44,325 nt of DNA from DASYPQ01 sp041488095 (GTDB taxonomy: Bacteria; Planctomycetota; UBA1135; GCA-002686595). Shown here one piece after another: positions 1 through 8,848 of this stretch (positions are counted from its first letter, which is position 1; each line of letters opens with the position of its first letter). Location: contig JBGPOP010000035.1 of the NCBI GenBank assembly GCA_041488095.1, positions 1-44,325 of the forward strand. The letters run 5' to 3'. The position numbers and the translations under genes are program-made. Under the pieces are notes generated by a model. That model did no database searches and had not been told where the DNA came from. It was given only the letters and a program-made list of their open reading frames with translations.

Positions 1-278
1 GCCCTGCGTGCAGAAACCATCACCGAAACCATTTTCACATCAGGCCCTCGCGACAGGGGCTCACGCCGAATTGCGCAGGGCATCGCATCCCTCTTCACGT
101 CCGCAACCGCGACGGGATGAAAACCCGCGAAAGGCCAGTTATTGGTAGAGTCTGACTCCGCATTGTACGTCACCAACGATCATCTGCCGTGCCTGCGATG
201 TCGGGTCGGTCCGGAACATGATCCCCGTGGTGAATCCAGGGCGCTCAGGCGCCGCCGGAGCCGACGTTGCGAGCCCGG
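1..278. other. Non-coding stretch at the left edge
   Basis: I see no convincing gene in this stretch, which lies downstream of the minus-strand fucosidase operon. Its base composition is visibly more mixed than the coding DNA to its right. The only structure I note is a short perfect hairpin at 240-253, listed separately. A minus-strand reading frame crosses it but is the Arg/Pro-rich tail of a shadow of the neighbouring gene. Confidence 0.5.
240..253 (-). terminator. Weak hairpin after the fucosidase operon
   Basis: The sequence forms a perfect 5-bp stem (GGCGC/GCGCC) with a 4-base loop, about 26 bases past the stop codon at 279. No T-run follows on the minus strand, so an intrinsic terminator is only a guess. 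Confidence 0.25.
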
Positions 279-1298
279 CTAGAGGATCCGCCGCAGCTTG
301 CTCACGCGCCCGCTCTGGTTCCAATCCTGCACGTAGAGGCTCCCCTCGCGGTCGAAGGCCAGCCCGTGCGGCGCGGTGAAGATCCCGTCCTTCCAGCTCG
401 CGGGCGGGACGGCGAAGTTGGCCCGCTCCGACTCCTCGGGGTTGTCGCCGAGGTGCGTGGCCACGGCGCCCTTCTCGTCGAGGATCGTCACGCGCCCCTC
501 GAGCTCCGCGACGGCGATCGCCTTGCCCAGGAACGCGACCGAGCACGGGCGGTGCAGGTCCTTCGCCACCGTGTCCACGAACTTCCCGTCGAGATCGAAG
601 CGCACGAGGCGCCGGTTCTCCCGGTCGCACACGAGCAAGAGCGGCTTCTCGCCGCGCAGGTCGATCGCGAGGCCGTGGCTGGTCTTGCACTGGCCGTCGC
701 CCTCGCCCGAGCCGGCGAAGCTCTTCACCCACTTGAGCTCGCGGTCGAACTTGTGGATCAGCGACGTGCCGTAGCCGTCGGCGACGAAGTACGAGCCGTC
801 GGGCGCCGGCACGAAGGCCGTCGGGTGGTACTCCTCCGTGCTCTTGTACGCGCCGGACTCCATCGGGCAGCCGAGCGTCCACACGGCGGTGCCGTCGAGC
901 CTGAGCTTCACGGTCTGGTGTCCCGCGAGGTGCGCGGCGTAGAGGAACTCCGTGCCGCCCTCTTCGCGCAGGAGGAGCGAGTGGCATCCCGAGAACTTCT
1001 CCGCGATCGTCTTCTCGAGCTGGCCGTCCGCGGCGAAGACGAGGATCCCGCACGGCCCGTCGCTCGCGACGTAGACGCGGCCCTTCTTGTCGATCGCGAC
1101 GCCGCCGTGGGTCGGGCCGAGCGGCTTGTCCTGGGGGAGCTTCGCCCAGCCCGCGACGGATTCGAAGGTCCACTCGCCCGAGCCGGTGAGGACGCACGAC
1201 GTGATCGCGCGCGCGTCGGGGGGAGCGGGCTCGGTGCTCGGATCGTGGCCGTGAGCGGGCGAGGCGAGCGCGAGAGCGGTAAGCACGAGCGGGATCAT
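279..1298 (-). CDS. Secreted NHL/SMP-30-like beta-propeller protein
   Basis: The 339-residue protein starts with a short signal peptide (MIPLVLTALALASPAHG). It then carries repeated propeller strands of the NHL/6-bladed type, with phrases such as GGVAIDKKGRVYVAS, HGLAIDLRGEKPLLLVCDREN and HGLAFDREGSLYVQDWNQ. No catalytic residues can be assigned; such proteins bind ligands or act as lactonases or peptidyl-glycine lyases. The ATG was chosen because it overlaps the stop of the upstream fucosidase by four bases (ATGA, 1295-1298) and is directly followed by the signal peptide. The coupling suggests it is exported and works with the fucosidase. Family assignment is good, function is unknown. Confidence 0.8.
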   Translation of the reverse strand: MIPLVLTALALASPAHGHDPSTEPAPPDARAITSCVLTGSGEWTFESVAGWAKLPQDKPLGPTHGGVAIDKKGRVYVASDGPCGILVFAADGQLEKTIAEKFSGCHSLLLREEGGTEFLYAAHLAGHQTVKLRLDGTAVWTLGCPMESGAYKSTEEYHPTAFVPAPDGSYFVADGYGTSLIHKFDRELKWVKSFAGSGEGDGQCKTSHGLAIDLRGEKPLLLVCDRENRRLVRFDLDGKFVDTVAKDLHRPCSVAFLGKAIAVAELEGRVTILDEKGAVATHLGDNPEESERANFAVPPASWKDGIFTAPHGLAFDREGSLYVQDWNQSGRVSKLRRIL

Positions 1299-3457
1299 CG
1301 GGTCGTCTCCTTCCCGTTGTTCGCGAAACCTGTCACGGGAGCGAGAGCAGCGCCGAGCGCTCCGCTCTTCAGCGAGAGCGCCGAGCCTCCCGTCTTGTTG
1401 AACCAGCCGACGACGATCGTGTGGTATCCCGAGCCGAGCGCGATGCGCCCGCGCTTCGTCTCGGCGCTGTGCAGGCCGTCGTTGTCGGCGACGAGCTCGC
1501 CGTCGATCCAGAGCCGCGAGCCGTCGTCCGAGTCGAGATCGAAGGCGTACACGTCGTCCGCGTCCACCTTCAGATAGCCCTGGAATCGCAGGGCCACGCG
1601 CTCTGCCGTCCGGTTGACGGGGAGTTCCTTCGTCGCCGGCGGTACCCCATGGAGATCGGAGGGATCGACCTTCCCGTCGGACAGCTCGACGCCGCGGACG
1701 TCGTGGCTGGACACGGGCTTCAAGGCCTCGAAATCGGGGAGCCGATCCCAATCTCCTTCGAACCGCTCGCACCACAGGCCTCCCGAGCGCAGATGGATCA
1801 GCTGACCGGCCCGAGGCTCGACCTTGGAGAACTTCGCCTCGACCACGGCGCTCACCGGCCTGCCTCCGTGGTACGAACGCGCCCTGATCGTGGCCGTGTC
1901 CTTCACCAGGATCGTCTCCTGGTACCGCGCGGAGAAGGGACCCGGCTCCGTCCCGTCCGTCGTGTACCGCACCTCGAGCGCAGGCGAGCTCGACGCGATC
2001 CGCACCGGCATCGGCTTCACGAAGATGTCCGAGTCGGCTTCGATCACCGGGGCCTTGTACACGATCGGCCGGCCGGTGATCTCGAGGACGACGACCGTGT
2101 CGACCGGATCGGGAGCCGCCTCGGAGAGCCCGATCCACACGTCCGACTCCGCGCGCGAGCGCGGCAGATCGTGCGCGGGCTTCGCCAGCAGGAACGCCCG
2201 CCCGAAATCGTTGCCGAGACCTGGCAGCACGAGTCTCCGATCCTTCGGCCAGTCGAAGACGTGCAGGTAGAGGCGCGAGGTCGTCTCCCCCACCTTCACG
2301 GTGCAGCGGCCGAACGGGAGGTTGTCGAACGGGCTCGCGCTCGTGCCGTGGATCGACTCGCCGTTCACCTTCATCCACGCGCCGATCTCGGAGAGTCGCG
2401 CGATCGCTTCGGGCGGGAACGTCCCGTCCGACCTCGGTCCGATGTTCAGGAGGAAGTTCCCGCCCTTGCTGGCGATGTCGGCGAGCTTCCGGATCAGGTC
2501 CTCGCTCGTCTTCCAGTCCGCGTCCGCCGCGCAGAAGCCCCAGTGGTCGTTCATCGTCATGCAGGTTTCCCAGTCGACTCCGGGCATTCCGGTCGCCGGG
2601 ATCTCCTGCTCGGGCGTCGCGAAGTCGCCGACCGCTTCGGACGAGCCCGAGAAGCCGCCCATCCCGCCGCGGTGCACGTCGACGCGGTTGTTGACGATCA
2701 TCGCCGGGTCGAGCTTGCGGCACAGCTCGTAGAGGCGCAGCCCGCGCGCGTGGTTCCAGGTGCTCTCCCACTCGCCGTCGAACCACATCACGCCGGGGTG
2801 GTACTTCGTCACGACCTCGGTGACCTGGGCGTGGAGGTAGCGCTCGAAGCGCTCGTAGTCCGCGCCGGCCTCGGGCCGGATCTCCTTCTCCCACGACCGC
2901 CTGGGCAGGTAGTCGGGGTGGTGCCAGTCCATGATCGAGTGGTAGGTGCAGAAGCGGACGCCGTTGCGCGCGCAAGCGGCGGACAGCTCCGCGAGGATGT
3001 CGCGGTGGAAGGGCGTGCCCATCACGTCCCAGTCGGTCTGCTTCGAGTCGAAGAGGCCGAAGCCGTCGTGATGCTTGCTCGTGATCACGAGGTACTTCAT
3101 CCCCGCGTCGCGAGCCGTCCTCGCCCACAATTCGGGATCGAACTTCACCGGATCGAACTGCTTCTGGAGCTTCTCGTACTGGTCGACCGGGATGTGCGCC
3201 TCCTCGCGGACCCATTCGCCGTAGTTCTTGTTCGCCTTCGGATCGCCGGGAGGCCACTCGCCGGCGGGGATCGCGTAGAGACCCCAGTGGATGAACATCC
3301 CGAAGCGCGCGTCGCGCCACCAGGCCATGCGGTCGTCCTGGGTGGGCGGGCGAGGTGCGACCGAGGTTCCGATCTCCTTCCCCGGATGCGGAGCGGCGTC
3401 CTTGCAGGCGAACGGAAGGAGCGTGAGGGCGAGGAGGAGCGGTGTCGTGCGAGTCAT
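1295..3457 (-). CDS. Alpha-L-fucosidase, GH29, lipoprotein
   Basis: The 720-residue enzyme would hydrolyse terminal alpha-L-fucosyl groups outside the cytoplasm. The start ATG at 3457 gives a lipoprotein signal peptide with lipobox LPFAC around residue 18; an upstream start would bury it. The GH29 barrel spans roughly residues 40-400, with the family pattern WWRDARFGMFIHWGLYAIPAGEW, SKHHDGF and VMWFDGEWE, in which Asp227 fits the catalytic nucleophile. After the barrel come a chitobiase C-terminal-like domain (VRYTTDGTEPG, about 505-570) and a PA14-like domain (YAFDLDSDDGSRLWIDG, about 585-700), both typical carbohydrate-binding or spacer modules. It is longer than a minimal GH29 of about 450 residues because of these. 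Released fucose would feed the catabolic operon at 16450-24429. Confidence 0.93.
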   Translation of the reverse strand: MTRTTPLLLALTLLPFACKDAAPHPGKEIGTSVAPRPPTQDDRMAWWRDARFGMFIHWGLYAIPAGEWPPGDPKANKNYGEWVREEAHIPVDQYEKLQKQFDPVKFDPELWARTARDAGMKYLVITSKHHDGFGLFDSKQTDWDVMGTPFHRDILAELSAACARNGVRFCTYHSIMDWHHPDYLPRRSWEKEIRPEAGADYERFERYLHAQVTEVVTKYHPGVMWFDGEWESTWNHARGLRLYELCRKLDPAMIVNNRVDVHRGGMGGFSGSSEAVGDFATPEQEIPATGMPGVDWETCMTMNDHWGFCAADADWKTSEDLIRKLADIASKGGNFLLNIGPRSDGTFPPEAIARLSEIGAWMKVNGESIHGTSASPFDNLPFGRCTVKVGETTSRLYLHVFDWPKDRRLVLPGLGNDFGRAFLLAKPAHDLPRSRAESDVWIGLSEAAPDPVDTVVVLEITGRPIVYKAPVIEADSDIFVKPMPVRIASSSPALEVRYTTDGTEPGPFSARYQETILVKDTATIRARSYHGGRPVSAVVEAKFSKVEPRAGQLIHLRSGGLWCERFEGDWDRLPDFEALKPVSSHDVRGVELSDGKVDPSDLHGVPPATKELPVNRTAERVALRFQGYLKVDADDVYAFDLDSDDGSRLWIDGELVADNDGLHSAETKRGRIALGSGYHTIVVGWFNKTGGSALSLKSGALGAALAPVTGFANNGKETTR

Positions 3458-3485
3458 GGCGCGGCACAGTCTAGCGCCGCGCCCC

Positions 3486-4778
3486 TTACTTCTTCTGCGA
3501 CGCCTTCCACTTCGCCAGGAGCTCCCTCTCGGCATCCGGCGCCGGTCCCGCGCGCAGCACGGTCGGGTCGGCAGCAGGCGCCGGAGGATCGCCCTTCGCC
3601 GCGGCCGCCTCCGCCATCTGCTTCGCGACGCGAGCGCGGCGCTCGATCTCGCTCGGGAACCAATCGAGGATGCCCGTGACCGTGTCGGCGACCGGCCGGA
3701 GCTTCATCCCCGCCTTCTTCGCGCGCTCGTTCTTCCATCGGTGGGAACCCGCGAGCTCGCCCGTCGGCGGAGCCCAGATCGGGAAGGAGTCCTCGCCGCC
3801 CATCCCGTTCGCCTCGAGCCACGCGGTCGGAACCCAGGTCCGCGTCGCCGGATTCTTCACGGCGGCGACGCAGGTCTCGAGCACGTCCCCCCAGCGGCCC
3901 CGCCTCACGGGCCCGATCGCATTGAAAGCGCCGACGGTGCCGTCCTCGACGATCTTGACGAGCCATTCGGCGAGGTCGCGCACGTCGATCCACTGGATCG
4001 GATCGTCCGGAGATCCGGGAGCGAGGACCTCTCCGCCGCGCGAGATGCGCACGGGCCAGTAGGTGAAGCGATCGGTCGGGTCGCCGGGGCCGACGATGTA
4101 GCCCGGCCGTACGATCGCGGCGTGGCCGGGGAAGGAAGCCTCAGCCGCCTGCTCGCACAGGGCCTTGAGCCCGCCGTAGTTCTCGCCGTTCTTCCCCATC
4201 GTCTCGACCGCAGGGTCGGAGAGCCTGGCGAGCTCGGCGGTCTCGTCGGCGTCGGGGATCTTCTGGCTCGCGTAGGCCGAGATGCTCGAGATGTAGATGT
4301 AGTGCTTCGAATTCGCCGCGAGGAGCTTCGCCGAGGCCTCGACCATGCGCGGGTAGTAGCCGGAGTTGTCGATGACGGCGTCCCAGGACTTCCCGACGAG
4401 CTGCTCGAGCCCCTTCGGCGTCGCGTCCGGGTGGAGGAGCTTCTTGTCGGGCCCGCGCTCGTCGTCGGCGGGGAGGTTCGGGTCGCGGTTGCCGTAGAGG
4501 TGCTCGACGTCCTTGAATTCGAAGGGGATGCGCTTCTCGGTGCGGCCGCGGTTGAAAACGGTGACGCGATGGCCGCGCGCGAGTGCGACCTCGACGGTCT
4601 TCGGTCCGAGGAACCCGGTGCCGCCGAGGATGAGGATGCGCTTGGCGGCGGCGGTGCGAGGCGTCGTGGGGGAAAGCTGGCGCCGGTTGCGGGGTAGGGA
4701 TGCCGCGGTGACGGCGACGCCGCCGACGAGAACGGTCTGGCCGAGGAACTGGCGGCGAGTCGTGGAGAGCTTGGACAT
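3486..4778 (-). CDS. TAT-exported NAD-dependent epimerase/dehydratase (extended SDR)
   Basis: The 430-residue protein begins with a twin-arginine signal (TTRRQFLGQTVLVGGVAV). It continues into a Rossmann fold with the nucleotide motif GGTGFLGP near residue 52 and an SDR catalytic YGGLK (YxxxK) near residue 205. This matches the extended-SDR family acting on nucleotide sugars or sugar-like alcohols. A C-terminal Ala/Pro-rich tail follows. The combination of TAT signal and NAD(P)-binding fold implies that cofactor is loaded before export, as in periplasmic glucose-fructose oxidoreductase. The gene ends 28 bases before the fucosidase start and is probably cotranscribed with it. No Shine-Dalgarno sequence is visible before the ATG. 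The exact substrate is unknown. Confidence 0.85.
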   Translation of the reverse strand: MSKLSTTRRQFLGQTVLVGGVAVTAASLPRNRRQLSPTTPRTAAAKRILILGGTGFLGPKTVEVALARGHRVTVFNRGRTEKRIPFEFKDVEHLYGNRDPNLPADDERGPDKKLLHPDATPKGLEQLVGKSWDAVIDNSGYYPRMVEASAKLLAANSKHYIYISSISAYASQKIPDADETAELARLSDPAVETMGKNGENYGGLKALCEQAAEASFPGHAAIVRPGYIVGPGDPTDRFTYWPVRISRGGEVLAPGSPDDPIQWIDVRDLAEWLVKIVEDGTVGAFNAIGPVRRGRWGDVLETCVAAVKNPATRTWVPTAWLEANGMGGEDSFPIWAPPTGELAGSHRWKNERAKKAGMKLRPVADTVTGILDWFPSEIERRARVAKQMAEAAAAKGDPPAPAADPTVLRAGPAPDAERELLAKWKASQKK

Positions 4779-5220
4779 GAGGAAGCCCGAAGGAGGTCGT
4801 GACGTATTCGCTCCGAATTCGAGCGCAGGCTAGCACGCGGTCGCTCTTGGCGGCGTGGCACGGAGGTAAGAATCGTGCGCGGGCGATCATCCCCGGTCGC
4901 GCATCAACAACTACTCCGCCAACGTGCGCTTCCGAGTTCCCTTTGGCCGAGCGAGCGCGCTGCCATGCCAGAGGGCGCCAGCTGTCGACTCCTTCACGAT
5001 CCAAGGCCGCCGGTAGGACACAACCAGGGGCGCGAACGCCTCAGTGCGGCAATTCGTTCGACGATCTCGCACCTGATTCAACATTGGCATGCGGCGCAAC
5101 CCAGCCCCCGGAGTGCCTCGACCGCGACGGCTATCGAGAATTCGATTCGTGGATAAGATGGGACCTCGAGCGCGGAAGCCTGGAGCGAGGGGCATCGACC
5201 CGCACGAGGAGGAAGGGACG
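4779..5220. other. Divergent intergenic region
   Basis: This 442-base gap separates the minus-strand epimerase operon from the plus-strand propeller pair, so it must hold two outward promoters. I see no coding frame of normal composition and no confident -35/-10 pair. A short imperfect palindrome lies near 5134-5149 around the sequence GAATTCGATTC. The only clear signal is the Shine-Dalgarno at the right end. Confidence 0.5.
5207..5212 (+). promoter_or_regulatory. Strong Shine-Dalgarno, decides start at 5221
   Basis: AGGAGG lies 8 bases before the ATG at 5221, which is followed by a textbook signal peptide. This rules out the in-frame ATG at 5089. Confidence 0.8.
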
Positions 5221-7035
5221 ATGAAGACACTGGCGATGATGGTGGGGGGGCTCGCAGTGATTCTGGGGGGGATAGGCTGGGCGCAGGTGACCCAGCGGGT
5301 GAGCCTCGACTCGGGCGGCGCGCAGGGGAACGACAGCAGCTTCGAGGCCACCGTCTCCGAGGACGGCCGCTACGTGGCCTTCGCGAGCTTCGCTTCGAAC
5401 CTCGTCCCGGGGGATACGAACGGACCGTTCTACGGCGTCGACGTCTTCGTACGCGACCGCCGGACGGGCATCACCGAACGGGTGAGCGTCAGCTCGGGCG
5501 GGGCGCAAGGGAATGACCAGAGCTTCGAGGCCTTTGTCTCCGGCAACGGTCGATATGTCGCGTTCTACAGCAGCGCCAGCAACCTCGTGCCGGGGGACAC
5601 GGCCGGGTACGGAGACGTCTTCGTTCACGACCGTCTCACCCACACGACCGAGCGGGTGAGCGTCAGCACGGGTGGCGCAGAGGGGGAAGGTTTCAGCGGG
5701 GATCCCTCGATCTCCGCGGACGGTCGCTATGTGGCCTTCGTCAGCAGCGCCTACAACCTCGTCGCTGGTGACAATTGGAACGGGGTTCCGGACGTCTTTG
5801 TCCGCGATCGCCAGAACGGCACGACCGAGTGCGTGAGCGTGGTCCCCAGCGGCGGTCAGCATGAGAGCGGCACCTGGAGCGTCCAGGCCCGGATCTCCGC
5901 GGATGGCCGCTTCGTGGCGTTCTCGACCTACGCGACCAACATTCTGCCCGGCGTCGTGGGCGCGCGGCCGACCGTGTACGTGCGCGACCGGCAGACAGGC
6001 GCGATCGATCTCGTGAGCGTCGACATGGGCGGGCAGCAGGCACCGAACACCAGCGGCACCCCCTCCATCTCCGCCGACGGCCGGTTCGTGGCGTTCATGA
6101 GCAACGCGAGCACGCTCGTTCCGGGAGACACGAACGACATGTTCGACGTCTTCGTCCGCGACCGACAGGCCGCCACGACAGAAAGGGTGAGCGTGGATTC
6201 GCTGGGATCCCAGTCCAACGGCGGCAGCTACTCGTCTTCGATCTCGGCCGATGGGCGGTACGTGGCGTTCTACAGCTCGGCGACCAATCTCGTTCCGGGG
6301 GACACCAACGGATGGGACGACGCCTTCGTCCACGACCGCGTCTCGGGGCTGACCGAGCGGGTGAGCGTCGCCTCGGACGGGACGCAGGGCAACAGCCTCA
6401 CCCAGAGCTCCTTCACCTCGATGTCCGCCGACGGGCGTTTCGTGGTGTTCCCGAGCTACTCGAACAACCTGGTTCCCGGAGACACCAACGGCAAGCACGA
6501 CATCTTCGTGCGCGACCGCCTCGGCGGCACATCCTTCACGAGCCTGTGTGAGCCCGGTGTCGGTGGCGTGATTCCGTGCCCCTGCTCGAACCCGCCTAGC
6601 GGCCCCGGTCGCGGCTGCGACAACTCGTCCGCGGAAGGCGGAGCGGTCCTCTCGGCGTCGGGAGGGACGTTCCTCTCTTCCGACAGCCTGGTCTTCACCA
6701 CGAGTGGCGAGCGCGCGACCTCGACGAGTCTCGTCTTGCAGGGAACGACATCGCTTCCTGCCGGCATCGTCTTCGGCCAAGGCATTCGCTGCGTGGCAGG
6801 GAGCCTCGCGCGCCTTTACTCGAAGACCGCCGTGGGCGGCAGCGTGAGGGTGCCGGACTTCGGCATGCACGACCAACAGGTGTCCGTCCGATCGGCAGCG
6901 CTCGGCGACGTGATTCTCGCGGGCCAGAGCCGCTGGTACTTCGTGTACTACCGCGACGTGAACGTTCTCGGTGGCTGCGACGCCTGGAGGACGTTCAACG
7001 CGACGCAGACGGGGCAGGTGACGTGGTGGCCATGA
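5221..7035 (+). CDS. Secreted seven-bladed PD40-like propeller with Cys-rich C-terminal module (copy 1)
   Basis: The 604-residue protein has a signal peptide ending near GGIGWA. Seven consecutive repeats of about 57-60 residues follow, each with the pattern SADGRYVAF, NLVPGDTNG, DVFVRDR and TERVSV. I count seven, which fits a closed TolB/WD40-like propeller. Residues 442-604 form a separate module with six cysteines (LCEPG, CPCSN, GRGC, RCVAG, GGCDAW) that recurs in the next gene and at 25543-27354. Function is unknown; I infer an extracellular or cell-surface structural or binding protein. Its last bases overlap the next start (ATGA, 7032-7035), so the two are translationally coupled. Confidence 0.85.
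   Translation: MKTLAMMVGGLAVILGGIGWAQVTQRVSLDSGGAQGNDSSFEATVSEDGRYVAFASFASNLVPGDTNGPFYGVDVFVRDRRTGITERVSVSSGGAQGNDQSFEAFVSGNGRYVAFYSSASNLVPGDTAGYGDVFVHDRLTHTTERVSVSTGGAEGEGFSGDPSISADGRYVAFVSSAYNLVAGDNWNGVPDVFVRDRQNGTTECVSVVPSGGQHESGTWSVQARISADGRFVAFSTYATNILPGVVGARPTVYVRDRQTGAIDLVSVDMGGQQAPNTSGTPSISADGRFVAFMSNASTLVPGDTNDMFDVFVRDRQAATTERVSVDSLGSQSNGGSYSSSISADGRYVAFYSSATNLVPGDTNGWDDAFVHDRVSGLTERVSVASDGTQGNSLTQSSFTSMSADGRFVVFPSYSNNLVPGDTNGKHDIFVRDRLGGTSFTSLCEPGVGGVIPCPCSNPPSGPGRGCDNSSAEGGAVLSASGGTFLSSDSLVFTTSGERATSTSLVLQGTTSLPAGIVFGQGIRCVAGSLARLYSKTAVGGSVRVPDFGMHDQQVSVRSAALGDVILAGQSRWYFVYYRDVNVLGGCDAWRTFNATQTGQVTWWP
6544..7035 (+). repeat. Direct repeat, copy A (C-terminal module of gene at 5221)
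   Basis: This segment encodes the 163-residue Cys-rich module and is closely matched by 8328-8819. I count about 25 amino-acid differences over the 163 positions. DNA identity rises toward the 3' end, where a stretch of about 70 bases around the LGDVILAGQSRWYFVYYRD codons is identical. Both copies end with GTGACGTGGTGGCCATGA. Confidence 0.9.
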
Positions 7036-8819
7036 ACTCTAGAATCGGGTCCTTTCTGGGAGCGTTGTTCTGCGCGCCTGTCTTCGCGCAGGTAACCCAG
7101 CGGGTGGACGTGAATTCAGCCGGAGTGCAGGCCAACAACCGGACGATGACCTTCTCGATCACTCGAAACGGTCGCTATGTGACGCTTGTAAGCCTAGCGA
7201 ACAACCTCGTACAGGGGGACACGAATGGAGTTGGTGACGTGTTCTTACGGGACAGAGTGAGCGGAACGATGGAAAGGGTGAGCGTAGGCTCGAGCGGCGC
7301 GCAAGGTAACAGCGAGAGCGGGGGCGGCTTAATAACTCCGGATGGCAGATATGTGGCATTTGCAAGCAACGCCACCAATTTTGTGCCTGGAGACCTAAAT
7401 GGCGTGCCTGACGCCTTCATACGAGACCGATGGCTCGGCACGACTGAGCTCGTGAGTGTGAGTACGGCCGGGACACTCAGCAACAATTGGAGCTGGCCCG
7501 AAGGGATTACACCCGATGGACGGTACGTCTGTTTTGGGAGTGACGCCACCAATTTGGCGCCTGGGGTACAGGGTGGGTACGATCAGGTGTATGTTCGTGA
7601 TCGGTTGAGCGGTACGACAGAGATCGGCTCCATCTCAACAGGAGGCAGTGTGGGGAACAGCAACAGTTCGCCCTCCAGCATATCCGACGATGGTCGATTT
7701 GTAGCGTTCATAGGATGGGCAGACAATCTTGTGCCTGGTGACACGAATCACACCGGGGACGCGTTCATTCGGGATCGCCAAGCTGTTACCACCGAGCGTG
7801 TGAGTCTGACTGCTGGAGGATCAGAGGCGGATGGTGGATCGTATGAGCTAGCGCTGTCCGGAGACGGACGCTACGTGGCGTTCACTTGCGCCGGCACCAA
7901 CCTCGTGCCAGGCGCGCCCTCCTCGAGCCTCAACGTCTACCTCCGTGACCGCCAGCAGAACACGACGGAGTTGGTCAGTGTGAGCACGAACGGAACTCCT
8001 GGGAATGGCAACTGTTTTTTTCCAGGCATCTCGAATGACGGCCGCTTCGTCGTGTTCGAGAGCGACGCGACCAATCTCGTCCCCGGTGGCCCGAGCCAAC
8101 AGCATGATATCTACATGCGGGACCGACTCACGGGCATCACGACGCGTGAGAGTGTGAATTACATGGGAATGGTAGGGAACGACTGGAGTGAACAACCAGC
8201 GATGTCTTCCAACGGGCGGTACATCGCGTTCAGTAGCACCGCGACCAACATGGTGCCGGGCGGGGACAGCAACTGGCTACACGATGGATTCGTCCGCGAC
8301 CGGCTTGGCGGCACGATGTTCACGAGCATGTGCGATCCCGGAGTCGGCGAGGTGGTCGCGTGCCCCTGCTCGAATGCGCCGAGCGGGCCCGGTCGCGGCT
8401 GCGAGAACTTTTTCGGGACGGGCGGAGCGGCTCTCTCCGCCAAGGGTGGCACGTTCCTCTCCTCCGACAGCTTGATGTTCACCTCGAGCGGCGAGGGCCC
8501 GACCTCGACGAGCCTTGTCTTGCAGGGAACGACCTCGCTCCCTGCGGGCATCGTCTACGGCCAGGGCGTTCGCTGCGTGGCAGGCAGGCTCGCGCGCCTC
8601 TACTCGAAGACCGCCGTGGGCGGCAGCGTGAGGGCGCCGGACTTCGGCGTGCACGACCAACAGGTGTCCGTCCGATCGGCGGCGCTCGGCGACGTGATTC
8701 TCGCGGGCCAGAGCCGCTGGTACTTCGTGTACTACCGCGACGTGAACGTTCTTGGTGGCTGCGACGCCTGGAGGATGTTCAACGCGACGCAGAGCGGGGA
8801 AGTGACGTGGTGGCCATGA
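7032..8819 (+). CDS. Secreted seven-bladed PD40-like propeller with Cys-rich C-terminal module (copy 2)
   Basis: The 595-residue paralogue of the preceding gene starts at an ATG that overlaps its stop by four bases; the GTG codons nine and six bases upstream are less likely. The signal peptide is MNSRIGSFLGALFCAPVFA. Seven repeats of the DGRYVAF/NLVPGD/VRDR type follow, then the 163-residue module at residues 433-595. The propeller part differs much more from copy 1 than the module does. It is also visibly lower in GC: the line starting at 7321 is 31/60 G+C, against a far more GC-rich tail. This suggests different histories for the two halves or gene conversion of the tail. Function is unknown. 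Confidence 0.85.
   Translation: MNSRIGSFLGALFCAPVFAQVTQRVDVNSAGVQANNRTMTFSITRNGRYVTLVSLANNLVQGDTNGVGDVFLRDRVSGTMERVSVGSSGAQGNSESGGGLITPDGRYVAFASNATNFVPGDLNGVPDAFIRDRWLGTTELVSVSTAGTLSNNWSWPEGITPDGRYVCFGSDATNLAPGVQGGYDQVYVRDRLSGTTEIGSISTGGSVGNSNSSPSSISDDGRFVAFIGWADNLVPGDTNHTGDAFIRDRQAVTTERVSLTAGGSEADGGSYELALSGDGRYVAFTCAGTNLVPGAPSSSLNVYLRDRQQNTTELVSVSTNGTPGNGNCFFPGISNDGRFVVFESDATNLVPGGPSQQHDIYMRDRLTGITTRESVNYMGMVGNDWSEQPAMSSNGRYIAFSSTATNMVPGGDSNWLHDGFVRDRLGGTMFTSMCDPGVGEVVACPCSNAPSGPGRGCENFFGTGGAALSAKGGTFLSSDSLMFTSSGEGPTSTSLVLQGTTSLPAGIVYGQGVRCVAGRLARLYSKTAVGGSVRAPDFGVHDQQVSVRSAALGDVILAGQSRWYFVYYRDVNVLGGCDAWRMFNATQSGEVTWWP
8328..8819 (+). repeat. Direct repeat, copy B (C-terminal module of gene at 7032)
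   Basis: This is the second copy of the module repeat described at 6544-7035. It even keeps the terminal CCATGA, which in copy A provides the start codon of the next gene but here starts nothing. Confidence 0.9.
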
Positions 8820-8848
8820 TTATGGAAGGCGTCAGGGGGACGATCCCG

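Noticed and set aside
279..3467. One continuous long minus-strand frame covering both the fucosidase and the NHL gene
   Set aside because: Only its last 339 residues look like protein; the rest is a shifted reading of the fucosidase. The real arrangement is two genes with an ATGA overlap.
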